Source of the DNA: Eubacterium sp. MSJ-33
GTDB taxonomy: Bacteria; Bacillota; Clostridia; Lachnospirales; Lachnospiraceae
DNA length: 64,000 nucleotides
NCBI RefSeq assembly: GCF_022174665.1
Contig: NZ_CP076562.1
Coordinates: 2,000,525 to 2,064,524, forward strand
Reading direction: 5' to 3'
The stretch's first letter is position 1; every line of letters begins with the position of its first letter. Shown here in pieces: positions 26,258 to 35,095 of the stretch. The notes beneath the pieces are model-generated. The model did no database searches and had not been told where the DNA came from. It saw only the letters and a list, made by a program, of their open reading frames with translations. Made by a program: the position numbers and the translations under genes.

Positions 26258-26761
26258 ATGAGAAAATTAAGCGAGGATGAACGATATATGCGGCAGGCGG
26301 TGACACTTGCGAAGAAGGCAGCAGCGAATGGGGATGTGCCGATCGGCTGTGTGATTGTGTATGAAGGGAAAGTGATTGCGCGAGGATATAACCGGCGGAA
26401 TGTGGACAAGACGACACTCGCACATGCGGAGATCATGGCAATCCGAAAAGCATCCAAGGTGATTGGAGACTGGCGGCTCGAGGATTGCACGCTCTATGTG
26501 ACGCTGGAACCTTGTCAGATGTGTGCCGGAGCCATTGTGCAGGCGCGGATTCCGAAGGTTGTGATAGGATGTATGAATCCAAAAGCGGGATGCGCAGGCT
26601 CGATTCTGAATCTGCTGGATATGAAACAGTTTAATCATCAGGTAGATGTGACAAGAGGTGTTCTGGAAGAAGAATGTTCCACCATGATGTCTGCATTTTT
26701 CGCAGAGTTGCGTGCGAAAAAGAAGGAGAAAAGCAGGAAAGAAAATGGTGGGATGTCTTGA
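26258..26761 (+). CDS. tadA: tRNA-specific adenosine deaminase
   Basis: Converts A34 to inosine in the wobble position of tRNA-Arg(ACG). The zinc deaminase motifs are present: TLAHAEIMAIRKA (HAE) and TLEPCQMCAGAIVQARIPKVVIG (PCxxC). The substrate-recognition region GCMNPKAGCAGSILNLL also fits. The length (167) is standard. The adjacent SRP RNA gene is the common Firmicutes arrangement. Confidence 0.96.
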   Translation: MRKLSEDERYMRQAVTLAKKAAANGDVPIGCVIVYEGKVIARGYNRRNVDKTTLAHAEIMAIRKASKVIGDWRLEDCTLYVTLEPCQMCAGAIVQARIPKVVIGCMNPKAGCAGSILNLLDMKQFNHQVDVTRGVLEEECSTMMSAFFAELRAKKKEKSRKENGGMS

Positions 26762-26786
26762 CTTTACATAATTATTTTTATATACT
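26758..26786 (+). promoter_or_regulatory. Probable sigma-A promoter for the SRP RNA gene
   Basis: TTGACT (26758-26763) and TATACT (26781-26786) are separated by exactly 17 bp, overlapping the end of tadA. The predicted start is about 65 bases before the mature RNA, which suits a processed precursor. A weaker TATAAA nearer the RNA (about 26849) might also serve. Confidence 0.7.
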
Positions 26787-26859
26787 GTAAAGGTATTTGT
26801 CGGTCTGTATCCAAATTATGGGATACGGGACGGATATGCGTGGACTTGTTATAAAATTT

Positions 26860-27122
26860 CCGTGCAGCCGGGGAGATAGCGGTGCCCTGTACCCTCAATC
26901 CGCTACAGAGGGGGTGATGGCTGGTTTCGGGTTGTCTCCTTGTGAGGCTGCCCTCGGTAAGTGGCGTTGATGTTTGGGTCTTGCGCGACAGGAATCTATG
27001 AACCGTGTCAGGTCGGGAACGAAGCAGCACTAAGTAGAACCTCCTGTGCGCCGCGAGGCAGCCTGGACTGAGTTAACTGCCCCGGTAACGCTCATGAGAG
27101 CTTCACAACACCAGCCGCACGG
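26860..27122 (+). ncRNA. ffs: Signal recognition particle RNA (large, Bacillus/Clostridia type)
   Basis: A scRNA of about 263 nt. Its termini pair (CCGTGC with GCACGG), and the universally conserved helix-8 region is present as gtgtcaggtcgggaacgaag followed by cagcactaagtag. The apical SRP54-binding loops and the long Alu-domain part upstream (ggttt-cggg pattern) mark the large form found in Firmicutes. It follows tadA. The A-rich stretch after 27123 on the plus strand is not a T tract, so termination probably lies further on or is by processing. Confidence 0.93.
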
Positions 27123-27240
27123 TAAAAAAAATATAAAATACAGGTAGTAATTTTGGTAAAAAAATGGTATCATTTTAGAGATAGGTAAATGATACCTAAC
27201 TTTGGGAAGAACAAAAGAATCGGGTGGCAAAAACAAAGGC

Positions 27241-27837
27241 ATGAGTGTAAATTATGCAGAAGTAATTGAATATGTCAAGAAGATGACTTCTGAGAACGGC
27301 AGGCCTTCCAACTATCCATTTCGCAGCCGGTTTGAACATACGATGCGTGTGTATCGATGGGCGATCAAGTTACAGTCAAAGCTTGGTGGAGATCTGGATG
27401 TGATTGTACTTGCAGCACTGCTTCATGATATCGGATGGGATGATGAACGTCCGCACGGGGAAGTCGGTGCAGAGCTTGCAGTTGAGTATATGGACAGTAT
27501 CGGAATTGATCCGGATATCATTCGTCGTGTGGGCGAGATTATTATGATTCACGAGGATAAGGATTCGGATGCGGATTTGTCTTTGGAATGTAAGATTGTG
27601 ATGGATGCGGATCTGCTGGATGAAGTTGGTGCAATCAGCGTTCTGTGGGATTCGATGGCGACTGCGAGTGAAGATGATGCAAGCTATAAGAAAGCGTATT
27701 ATCGGATCAAGAATTATTATAGAAATAACAAACCAAAGATTCGAAGATGTAAGACAGATGCAGCCAGAGCAGAATATACAAAGCGTATGCAGCTGCTTGA
27801 CAGTTTCATCTTCCAGTTGGAAAAAGAATTATTTTAA
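27241..27837 (+). CDS. HD-domain phosphohydrolase
   Basis: About 198 residues with a canonical HD domain: FEHTMRVYRWAIKL (H), LAALLHDIGWDDERPHGEVGA (HD), MIHEDKDSDADLSLECKIVMDADLLDEVG (H/D). It resembles small YedJ/YpgQ-type HD hydrolases acting on nucleotides. The ATG at 27241 is preferred; a TTG at 27202 would extend it by 13 residues. A short inverted repeat (agctgttacg...tgacagct) after the stop, followed by Ts, may be its terminator. Confidence 0.85.
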   Translation: MSVNYAEVIEYVKKMTSENGRPSNYPFRSRFEHTMRVYRWAIKLQSKLGGDLDVIVLAALLHDIGWDDERPHGEVGAELAVEYMDSIGIDPDIIRRVGEIIMIHEDKDSDADLSLECKIVMDADLLDEVGAISVLWDSMATASEDDASYKKAYYRIKNYYRNNKPKIRRCKTDAARAEYTKRMQLLDSFIFQLEKELF

Positions 27838-27903
27838 AAGCTGTTACGTTGTGTGACAGCTTTTATTTTTCGGATATTTATGTAAGTATAAAAGGGATAA
27901 AAT

Positions 27904-29358
27904 TTGGAAAAGAAGAGATCATTAGGTGTTAATTTTATATTTAATATGATGCGGACTATGATGGGTGTAATCATTCCGCTCATTACATTTCCGTATTCGT
28001 CCAGAGTGCTCGGACCTGTGGCGCTTGGCAAAGTTGACTATGCGCAGGCGAACATGACATATTTTACGTTGCTGCAGGCGTTTGGCATTGGTGGATATGC
28101 AATCCGTGAGGGGGCGCGTATCCGGGATGACCGAAAGAAGATGGACGAGTTTGCCAGTGATATGTTGTCAATCAATCTGATCACATCCGCAATTGCATAT
28201 ATTCTTTTCTTTGCAGCGCTTGCGATACCAAAGCTGGCTGGATATAGGACGTTGATGCTCCTTTTTTCAACGACGATCATTCTTTCGACGATCGGTGTTG
28301 AGTGGCTGTACAATATTTACGAAGAATACCAGTATATTACGATCCGATCATTCTTCTTCCAGATTGTGTCGGTGGTGATGCTGTTTACCTGTGTCAAATC
28401 CGAGAATGATTATATGATATATGCGTTGACGATGGTAATATCCAGTGTCGGTTCCAATATCATGAATTTTATCCGTGCAAGAAAGTATGTGACCTTCCGT
28501 TTTCATATAAGCAGAGGGTTATGGCAGCATATAAAGCCAATGTCTTATATTTTTCTGCTGGATGTCGCGTCATCGGTATATCTGGTTATGGATCGTTCGA
28601 TGCTTGGGTATATCACGGGAGACGACGGAGAGGTCGGATTATATGCGGCGGCAATCAAGATTGCTTCGGTGCTGACATCTTTTTTTGGATCGTTAAATGC
28701 TGTCATCCGGCCTCGGGTTGCATATATGATGGAACGGGATGAGAAGCAGGCAGAACAGTTGAACGATTTGACGGCAAGATTGATTTTATTGTTCAATATT
28801 CCAATGGCAATCGGGATGTTCTGTCTCAGCCGGCAGGTTCTGCATTTATTTGCAGGAAGTAAATATCTGGATGTTACAACGACGATGCAGGTGTTAATGT
28901 TGAATGTGATCGTTGCAACCTTCAATGGTTTTTTGATTAATCAGTTGTTTATCGTGCACCGGAAGGATAAATGGGCATCCACGGGAGTAGTGATTGGAGC
29001 AGTCACGAATATCTGTCTGAATGCAATCACGATTCCGCTTATGGGAAAATTCGGTGCGGCAATCAGTACCGTGATAGCAGAATGTGCAATCTTCATATAT
29101 GCAAGTATCAAGGCAAGAGAGATGTATCCGGTTACAAAGTTAGGAAAACAGGTGCTTCAGAGTGTCATCGCATGTGTTCCGATTGTTGGAATCTTTGAAC
29201 TTTGTTCGGCAAAACAGTTTTCGGATCTTCTGACGGTTGCATTGACCGTTGCAGGTGGTGCAATCGGATATTTTGTGATTATGTTACTGTTTCGGAATCA
29301 ATTGGTACTGGATGGGATAGAGAAGATAAGAGAACGGTTCTCTCGAATATCAATCTAA
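27904..29358 (+). CDS. Polysaccharide/oligosaccharide flippase (Wzx/MATE-like)
   Basis: A 484-residue integral membrane protein with about 12-14 helices of the polysaccharide transporter family; the start NFIFNMMRTMMGVIIPLITFPYSSRVLGPVALGKVDYAQ is typical of Wzx flippases. These move lipid-linked oligosaccharides across the membrane. It begins with a TTG preceded by aaaggg. No glycosyltransferases surround it, which is unusual for a Wzx; a cell-wall or teichoic-acid substrate, given the adjacent murG, is only a guess. Confidence 0.88.
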   Translation: MEKKRSLGVNFIFNMMRTMMGVIIPLITFPYSSRVLGPVALGKVDYAQANMTYFTLLQAFGIGGYAIREGARIRDDRKKMDEFASDMLSINLITSAIAYILFFAALAIPKLAGYRTLMLLFSTTIILSTIGVEWLYNIYEEYQYITIRSFFFQIVSVVMLFTCVKSENDYMIYALTMVISSVGSNIMNFIRARKYVTFRFHISRGLWQHIKPMSYIFLLDVASSVYLVMDRSMLGYITGDDGEVGLYAAAIKIASVLTSFFGSLNAVIRPRVAYMMERDEKQAEQLNDLTARLILLFNIPMAIGMFCLSRQVLHLFAGSKYLDVTTTMQVLMLNVIVATFNGFLINQLFIVHRKDKWASTGVVIGAVTNICLNAITIPLMGKFGAAISTVIAECAIFIYASIKAREMYPVTKLGKQVLQSVIACVPIVGIFELCSAKQFSDLLTVALTVAGGAIGYFVIMLLFRNQLVLDGIEKIRERFSRISI

Positions 29359-29368
29359 AACGATTAAT

Positions 29369-29440
29369 AAAAATAAATCCCCTGAGTTGTGTCTCGGCTA
29401 ATACCAAGCAGAGATATGTTCAGGGGATTTTTGTTTTATT
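29369..29440. terminator. Bidirectional terminator between the flippase and murG
   Basis: Arms aaataaatcccctga (29371-29385) and tcaggggatttttgtttt (29420-29437) pair closely. A T run follows on the plus strand, and on the minus strand the stem ends in TTTATTTTTATT. Confidence 0.88.
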
Positions 29441-30503
29441 TATCTGCTAATTCGTCGATCATATCACAGATCATGGTAATGGCATCGGACTTCGTAGAAA
29501 GTTCCATCGCCTTGATATAGTGATCGTGATTTTCGTATACCTCATTGACAGCAGCGAGCAGGGAATCATTCGTCAGATCTTCTTCCAGTAATAACTTCGC
29601 GTAGCCCCGCTTGTCGAAGGACTGGGCATTTAAGATCTGGTCACCTCGGCTTGCGGCAAGCGATAACGGAATCAGAACACTTGGTTTGCGAAGTGCCAAA
29701 AGTTCACAGATTGCATTCGCTCCGGCACGGGAGACAACGATGTCTGCAAGGGCAAGCAGATCGGCTAATTCCTGTTTGATGTAGTCAAACTGCACATAAT
29801 GTTCGGTGCCAATATAGCTTTCGTCGATATTTCCCTTTCCACAGAGGTGAATGACATTGTATTTCTTCGTCAGTTCCGGGAGACAGGCACGAATAGCCTC
29901 ATTTACACGGACGCTTCCGGAACTGCCGCCGATGACTAAAAGTGTCGGGCGGACTTCCTTAAAACCACAGAATGTCATTGCCTTCACTGCATCGCCCGCA
30001 AATAATTCCTGACGGATCGGAGTTCCGGTTACAACAGCCTTTCCCGCAGGAAGATTCTCCATTGTCTCTGCGAAATTGCAGCAGACTTTGGAAGCTTTTG
30101 GAATACTGATCTTATTTGCCAGCCCCGGTGTCATATCGGATTCGTGTATGATACATGGAATCTTTTTTGCGCTTGCTGCAAGTACGACAGGAACAGAGAC
30201 AAATCCACCTTTGGAAAATACGACATCCGGCTGTAATTCTTTCATGAGTTTCTTTGCTTCGTTCAGCCCCTTGATTACACGGAATGGGTCAGAGAAGTTC
30301 CGCATGGAAAAATAACGGCGCAGCTTTCCTGTTGCAATTCCATGATATGGGATGCCCATATCTTCAATTAGTTTTTTCTCCATTCCATCATAGGAACCGA
30401 TATATTGAATATCATAGCCTCGTTCCTTTAAGGTTGGAATAAGAGCCATATTCGGTGTTACATGACCGGCGGTACCGCCACCGGTTAAGATAATACGCTT
30501 CAT
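29436..30503 (-). CDS. murG: UDP-GlcNAc : lipid I N-acetylglucosaminyltransferase
   Basis: Makes lipid II on the cytosolic face of the membrane. The GT28 features are clear: N-terminal LTGGGTAGHVTPNMAL, the lipid-facing HESDMTPGLANK, LVIGGSSGSVRVNEA, and the UDP-GlcNAc site VSRAGANAICELLALRKPSVLIPL. 355 residues is normal. The ATG follows aggaggatc. It stands apart from a mur/dcw cluster, as is common for a second or scattered copy in Clostridia. Confidence 0.96.
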   Translation of the reverse strand: MKRIILTGGGTAGHVTPNMALIPTLKERGYDIQYIGSYDGMEKKLIEDMGIPYHGIATGKLRRYFSMRNFSDPFRVIKGLNEAKKLMKELQPDVVFSKGGFVSVPVVLAASAKKIPCIIHESDMTPGLANKISIPKASKVCCNFAETMENLPAGKAVVTGTPIRQELFAGDAVKAMTFCGFKEVRPTLLVIGGSSGSVRVNEAIRACLPELTKKYNVIHLCGKGNIDESYIGTEHYVQFDYIKQELADLLALADIVVSRAGANAICELLALRKPSVLIPLSLAASRGDQILNAQSFDKRGYAKLLLEEDLTNDSLLAAVNEVYENHDHYIKAMELSTKSDAITMICDMIDELADK

Positions 30504-30535
30504 GAATGGTTGATCCTCCTACTTTAACCTTGAAC

Positions 30536-30778
30536 CTATGCGTGAAGTGCCTGCTTTAATGCCTGTGCGAGCTGATCCGGGCAGGATGTGCTCTTGAATC
30601 CGCAGGTCGTTCCTTCCAGTCGGTTGATAACTTCTTCTGCATCCATGCCCTCCACAAGCTGTCCGATGCCTTTTAAGTTTCCGTTGCACCCGCCTGTGAA
30701 TTTTACATTGTGCACCTTACCATCTGTAATCTCAAATTCTATCATCTGGGAACAGGTTCCCTTTGTCTTATACGTCAT
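30536..30778 (-). CDS. TSCPD-domain protein (TIGR03905-type)
   Basis: An 80-residue protein with TYKTKGTCSQMIEFEI at the start and the name-giving TTCGFKSTSCPDQLAQAL motif near the end. It has cysteines at about 9, 31, 58 and 64. This domain also occurs at the C-terminus of vitamin B12-dependent ribonucleotide reductases, where it may bind a metal; the stand-alone version has no assigned role. It lies 32 bp upstream of murG on the same strand. Confidence 0.88.
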   Translation of the reverse strand: MTYKTKGTCSQMIEFEITDGKVHNVKFTGGCNGNLKGIGQLVEGMDAEEVINRLEGTTCGFKSTSCPDQLAQALKQALHA

Positions 30779-30915
30779 GGTGAATCATCCTTTCTCTTGT
30801 GTAACTGTATATAGATAAGTATACGCTTAGTAAAAGATATTATAGCATAAATATAAAGTTCCTTAAACCCATATTTTCTGTCACATTTACAAGGATTTTT
30901 ACGACCGAACAGGGG

Positions 30916-30945
30916 TTGCATTCTGAAGTTCATCTTCTCTATAAT
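30916..30945 (+). promoter_or_regulatory. Possible promoter for the membrane protein/deacetylase pair
   Basis: TTGCAT (30916-30921), an 18-bp spacer and TATAAT (30940-30945) lie 65 bases before the ATG at 31010. Confidence 0.5.
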
Positions 30946-31009
30946 CGCCATCAGACAGTGGAGAGAAGAATGGCTGTCGTTCCAAAAAATCTTAATGGAG
31001 GGATTTTGT

Positions 31010-31723
31010 ATGCTGCAAAAAATCATGGAAGTTTCTACCGGAGTCTACATACTGTGGGGGTTAGGAGTGCTGGGAGTGCTTATGAAGATACTGGCAAATG
31101 CTTACATGAGTAAAATGGTGCGTGCATCGACAAATCTGGGAGAGACAAAACGAAAGAAGCTTCGTAATATGTGTCGGCAGTATGAAAACAAAAAAGGATT
31201 TGGCTTATGCGGGGGCGATGAGGAAGCATATGCAGAAAGCTTTGTGCGGGGACTTCGTTTTCTGACGCGGCCAATGGAATTCTGGAACCGGAGCGGAACC
31301 GTGCTGTCACTTGTTGTATGTGGCACACTGGCAGGGGCATATCTATATTATGATCCGAGCTGGAGAGGCAGTCCGGACATGCAGTTTTTCTTAGCAAACA
31401 GTATTTTGGTATGTGCATGTTTACTCGTGCTGGATCATATATTGGTAATAAATAATAAAGTGGAAATCCTGAAAGCGAATATTCGAGGGTATCTGGAGCG
31501 GATTCCAAAACCGCGGGAGCAGACAGAAAATGTGGTGCGTCCATTTATAGTAAAGCAGGAAATGCCGAAGGGAGCGGAGGAAGGTGCCGGCAAAAAAGAA
31601 GAATCGCCACAGCCAGAACCGGATATGGATGGAGCAGCTCCGGATAAGGCGATGCAGGAAAAAGAGAGTGCTGCCAGCGAGGAGACACTCAATCGCTTTT
31701 TGGAAGAGTTCTTTTCTTCATGA
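31010..31723 (+). CDS. Membrane protein of unknown function with acidic, proline-rich tail
   Basis: About 237 residues with an N-terminal helix (STGVYILWGLGVLGVLMKIL, about 9-28) and two central helices (about 97-113 and 124-145), then a hydrophilic tail rich in E, K, P and A. The segment FGLCGGDEEAYAESFVRGLRFLTRPMEFWNRSG looks conserved. I do not recognise the family with confidence. The start is the ATG at 31010 with ggaggg 8 bases upstream. It overlaps the deacetylase gene by 4 bp, so the two are co-translated and probably work in the envelope. Confidence 0.6.
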   Translation: MLQKIMEVSTGVYILWGLGVLGVLMKILANAYMSKMVRASTNLGETKRKKLRNMCRQYENKKGFGLCGGDEEAYAESFVRGLRFLTRPMEFWNRSGTVLSLVVCGTLAGAYLYYDPSWRGSPDMQFFLANSILVCACLLVLDHILVINNKVEILKANIRGYLERIPKPREQTENVVRPFIVKQEMPKGAEEGAGKKEESPQPEPDMDGAAPDKAMQEKESAASEETLNRFLEEFFSS

Positions 31724-32784
31724 ATAAATATAGAACGGAAAATGAAATAGAAAGTAGTTCGAAACATTTTGGTGGTTGTAGATGGAAGGGAGTGGTCTGC
31801 CTTGCAGGGATTCTGATCTGCCTGGTTATCGGCAGTTTCTGTATTCTTACATATGGCGCTGCCACGGCGGAAATTGGTGGAAGTGAATCAGAGCATATGG
31901 ATACATCCGGGAATCCGACGAGTGATGTGGAAGATGAGTTGACCGGTACAACCGAGGGATGTGCGGAGCAGGAGGATGGAGCGTGCCCGATTCAAAGTAT
32001 GTTTGACCAGTGCAGAAAGGTTTTCTGCCGGTATCAGACATACTCGATTGAAAATCATGTAAAAGAAAAAGAAGCGTATCAAAATTATAGTAACACGAAG
32101 CTTTCCTGGTGGTTCCGGCGGGATATGAACCATGGGCCAAGCGGATGTGATGACACAATCGATATCTCCGAATATGACGCGTACTATTTGGATCAGACTG
32201 CCTCAAAGAAGAATGAAAAAGTCGTCTATCTGACATTTGACTGCGGGTATGAGAATGGATATACCGAGCAGATTCTGGATATCTTAAAAAAGGAAGATGT
32301 CCCGGCATGCTTTTTCGTGACACAGACGTACATCCGGGATAATGTTGCCATAGCGAAACGAATGAAAGAGGAAGGACATCAGGTGGGAAATCATACCATC
32401 TACCATATATGCATGCCGGATAAGTCCTATGAGGAGATTGTGCAGGAAGTGAATGGATGCGCGGAGTATATGAAAGAGGCAACGGGATATGCGATGGACC
32501 CGTACTTGAGGCCGCCATGCGGTGAGTATAGCGCACGGACACTGGCAATCACCCAGGACCTTGGTTTCAAAACTATTTTTTGGAGCATGGCATATATGGA
32601 TTTCGATGTGAATAACCAGCCGGGTGTTGATTTCGTGATCGACCATTTCAATAAATATCATCACAGCGGGGCAATCATTCTGATGCACAACGTATCGTCA
32701 TCGAATGCTGGGGCGCTGGAAAAGGTGATTGCAAACCTGAAGGCAGAGGGGTATCGGTTTGCAAGTTTGAATGAATTGCAATAA
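31720..32784 (+). CDS. pdaA: Polysaccharide deacetylase, PdaA-like (muramic delta-lactam pathway)
   Basis: A 354-residue secreted or anchored enzyme with one N-terminal hydrophobic helix (VCLAGILICLVIGSFCILTYG). The NodB domain (about 165-354) has LTFDCGYENGYTEQILDIL (catalytic Asp), EGHQVGNHTIYHICMP (metal His residues), YLRPPCGEYS and HSGAIILMHNVSS. The TFDxGYENGYT form and the length of the domain match PdaA, which deacetylates muramic acid in spore cortex peptidoglycan, rather than chitin deacetylases. A sporulation role is thus likely. It overlaps the preceding gene by 4 bp. Confidence 0.85.
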   Translation: MNKYRTENEIESSSKHFGGCRWKGVVCLAGILICLVIGSFCILTYGAATAEIGGSESEHMDTSGNPTSDVEDELTGTTEGCAEQEDGACPIQSMFDQCRKVFCRYQTYSIENHVKEKEAYQNYSNTKLSWWFRRDMNHGPSGCDDTIDISEYDAYYLDQTASKKNEKVVYLTFDCGYENGYTEQILDILKKEDVPACFFVTQTYIRDNVAIAKRMKEEGHQVGNHTIYHICMPDKSYEEIVQEVNGCAEYMKEATGYAMDPYLRPPCGEYSARTLAITQDLGFKTIFWSMAYMDFDVNNQPGVDFVIDHFNKYHHSGAIILMHNVSSSNAGALEKVIANLKAEGYRFASLNELQ

Positions 32785-32799
32785 ATTGTCAAAACGTAC

Positions 32800-32991
32800 G
32801 GATTGCATTTTTGTAGAGGTAGTTCAGGTTGTGGATAATATCTGATTTTCCGCAGACACGCTTGCGCTCGGTTCAGCACGCAGCGGTACTAAATTCGCGC
32901 TGCGCACTCATTAAGTACCGGCGTGCTTCAACGGTCTGCGAAAAAATCAATATTATCCGCAACCTGATTTACGTTTGCATAGATGCAATCC
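32800..32991. repeat. Foldback repeat element, family B, copy 1
   Basis: Arms 32800-32857 and 32934-32991 are about 80% complementary (for example caggttgtggataatat against atattatccgcaacctg). They frame a core of 76 bp bounded by GCAGAC and GTCTGC. The core contains a strong internal stem, GCACGCagcGGTACT with AGTACCgGCGTGC. The core matches the reverse complement of 40391-40536 at more than 85% outside the terminal loop, but the arms differ completely. It lies between the deacetylase gene and the XRE regulator. Confidence 0.85.
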
Positions 32992-33060
32992 TGTATTTGT
33001 GATAGGGATTGCAATTCATAAAACTGTGCTTGCCTGAAGTGTAGTAAAAATAAATATGAT

Positions 33061-33279
33061 TTATTTGTCGTTTGTGCTGTCAGGGAGCTGTTCAATTAAT
33101 TCATTTGCTGGAACGTTTAAAATTTTAGAAATTTTATCTAATGTATCAAAGCGAACTGAAATGGTTTGATTTGTGACTAAACTATTGAAATTTCTATAAC
33201 ACATTCCTAATTGTTTATTTAGCCAATATTTTGTTTTCCCTTGTTCTTTGAGAATTTCCTCAATTCTTAATCTAACCAT
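33061..33279 (-). CDS. XRE-family helix-turn-helix regulator
   Basis: A 72-residue Cro/CI-type HTH protein: IEEILKEQGKTKYWLNKQLGMCYRNFNSLVTNQTISVRFDTLDKISKILNVPANELIE fits the HTH_26/YozG-like family. It is divergent from an AT-rich three-gene set and is likely to control it. Promoters would lie in 33280-33422. Confidence 0.88.
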   Translation of the reverse strand: MVRLRIEEILKEQGKTKYWLNKQLGMCYRNFNSLVTNQTISVRFDTLDKISKILNVPANELIEQLPDSTNDK

Positions 33280-33422
33280 ATAGCTACTCCTTAGAAATAT
33301 TATTTAGATTATATTGAAAAAAGTGCTTTTACATAATGTGCCTATAACTAAGGTGCGTTGACGCACTAAATAAAAAATGATATAGTATTTTATATTTATT
33401 TTTGCCAAGGAGGAGAAAAGAT

Positions 33423-34454
33423 ATGGATTATACAAATAAATTTAAAAGTGCGATTAACGATGCGGGTAGAAGGCATGCGAATGAACCCGCTTTTATAAAG
33501 GATTTGTTTAGGTCTGTAAATAATGATGGTTATATTGCAACATATGAAAAGGGAATAGGTGTAAAAATAACAAGAGATAATTTAAAATTTAACATTAATA
33601 CAGAAGGGATAGATGTAGAACCTTATGAAGCACCTTATGATCCAAGGGAAGTATCTTCCTTGTCTAGGGAAGACACATTAAAGTTATTAGATGAAATAAA
33701 GAAAAATATGGATTTAGTTGGTAAATTATTAACAGAAAGAGAACGATTAATTTCAAAGTCTTATTATCATGCTTCCTATATAGAGGGGATGCTTATGGCA
33801 CAAATTCCTGTTGACGAAGCGGATATCCCTAAAATGGGAATAAAGGATGTAATAGGGCCAGTTTTATTTGGTGTATTTACATGGTATTTTATTATAACTA
33901 TCCCAATGGCCATAAAAATGTATCGTAATAAACAGGACAAGAAATATGCGGAATATACTAGGATACAAAAATCGTTTGCAGATGAGCATCCTGAATTTTT
34001 TGAATTACAAAGTCAAATGGCAGAAGATTATTATTTTTTGAATTATGTAACAGTTGTTGAGAAAGCAAAAGAGTATCAAATAGAATTGGAAAAGTATGTT
34101 CTTAGTGGGAGAGAGGCATGGGGAATTGATTGTGTTGGAGAAGAATTTTATAATGCTGCGGCAATAGAGGAGATATATGCAATCATAAAAAGCAGAAGAG
34201 CAGATAACTTTAAAGAGGCAATTAATTTGTTGGATGAAACAAAATATAGAGCAAGAATGGAAAGTGCGCAGCAGGCAATACTGAATGCATCTGAAATTGC
34301 CGCAGAAGAGGCGGTAAAGCAGACAGCATATGCGCGCGAAACGGAGAAAAATACGCATCAAAGTGCTACATATGCAAAAGCTACGGCAAATTATTCACGA
34401 AGAGCTGCGTATTATTCTAGGCAGACAGCAGAAAATACTGCAAGATTTCGCTAA
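33423..34454 (+). CDS. Unknown protein with one membrane segment and alanine-rich helical C-terminus
   Basis: About 343 residues, not recognised. Residues 1-85 look globular (FIKDLFRSVNNDGYIATYEKG...). A helical segment at 90-125 follows, then a hydrophobic stretch (VIGPVLFGVFTWYFIITIPMAIKMY, about 150-172). The last 60 residues form a repetitive A/T/Y-rich helix (ASEIAAEEAVKQTAYARETE, then SATYAKATANYSRRAAYYSR), a likely coiled coil. The ATG has an aaggaggag ribosome-binding site. The gene is AT-rich compared with its neighbours and probably acquired, together with the next two. Confidence 0.6.
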   Translation: MDYTNKFKSAINDAGRRHANEPAFIKDLFRSVNNDGYIATYEKGIGVKITRDNLKFNINTEGIDVEPYEAPYDPREVSSLSREDTLKLLDEIKKNMDLVGKLLTERERLISKSYYHASYIEGMLMAQIPVDEADIPKMGIKDVIGPVLFGVFTWYFIITIPMAIKMYRNKQDKKYAEYTRIQKSFADEHPEFFELQSQMAEDYYFLNYVTVVEKAKEYQIELEKYVLSGREAWGIDCVGEEFYNAAAIEEIYAIIKSRRADNFKEAINLLDETKYRARMESAQQAILNASEIAAEEAVKQTAYARETEKNTHQSATYAKATANYSRRAAYYSRQTAENTARFR

Positions 34455-34471
34455 GTAAAGGAGGAATGTTT

Positions 34472-34681
34472 GTGAAATGCCCTAAATGTGGAAGCGTTAA
34501 TTGTTCAATATCTTCAGAGACAAAGACAACGGGAAAAGATTATTCTGTTGCTGGTGGCCTTTTAGGGGAATTAATATTTGGACCGAGTGGCTTTGTGTGT
34601 GGGATGTCAAATAGTCGCACAATGGATGTACAGGCATTTTGGATATGTAAAAATTGTGGAAATAAATTTACGTCTAATTGA
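34472..34681 (+). CDS. Small zinc-ribbon protein
   Basis: A 69-residue protein with two CxxC pairs at its ends: KCPKCGSVNCS at the start and ICKNCGNKF at the end, with a glycine-rich middle (VAGGLLGELIFGPSGFVCGM) that may associate with membranes. The GTG at 34472 sits 7 bases after ggagg; the ATG at 34466 is too close to it. Such double-ribbon mini-proteins often accompany the type of multi-domain membrane protein encoded upstream. Confidence 0.65.
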   Translation: MKCPKCGSVNCSISSETKTTGKDYSVAGGLLGELIFGPSGFVCGMSNSRTMDVQAFWICKNCGNKFTSN

Positions 34682-34764
34682 ATGAAATTCTGTGGGCTGG
34701 GTATACTTCTCTATGTAGCAATTACAAATGCAGGGAAACCTGCAAAGCAAAAAGGAGATTAGTT

Positions 34765-34926
34765 ATGGCAGAAAAAAATTATCAGTCAAACGAGCAGAAG
34801 AACAAGCAGACAAATTATACAGGAAGCAATCAGACAAACAAGGAAACAGCTTCAAACAGCAAGATGAAGAATAGCCAGAAGAACAGTCAGAAAAATAATT
34901 CAAGTAACAGTACAGACTGTTACTAA
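34765..34926 (+). CDS. Asn/Gln/Ser/Lys-rich small protein
   Basis: A 53-residue highly polar protein (MAEKNYQSNEQKNKQTNYTG start, NNSSNSTDCY end) made almost wholly of N, Q, S, K, E and T. It is probably disordered. It has a good aaaggag ribosome-binding site and is followed by a terminator, which supports a real gene. It may resemble small acid-soluble or coat-like spore peptides, but this is a guess. Confidence 0.6.
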   Translation: MAEKNYQSNEQKNKQTNYTGSNQTNKETASNSKMKNSQKNSQKNNSSNSTDCY

Positions 34927-34942
34927 AACCCCCTCTTTTTAG

Positions 34943-34976
34943 GCGGCTGCATGAAATGATTCGTGCAGCCGTTTTT
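34943..34976 (+). terminator. Intrinsic terminator of the small AT-rich operon
   Basis: Stem CGGCTGCA (34944-34951) / TGCAGCCG (34964-34971), with further partial pairing in the loop, followed by ttttt. Confidence 0.88.
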
Positions 34977-35095
34977 ATGTGGTCGAAAAACACCGGCAAT
35001 AGTTCCGGTTTTTTTGGATGTCAAATTTCTGCAATCTTTTAGCATTTCTGTAAGTCGTTGCATATCCTATTAGTAAGAAGAAAGGAGGCGGAGCG

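Noticed and set aside
31847..32548. Minus-strand ORF of 233 codons opposite the polysaccharide deacetylase
   Set aside because: Shadow frame with low-complexity His/Ser/Pro-rich content; the deacetylase on the other strand has all catalytic motifs.
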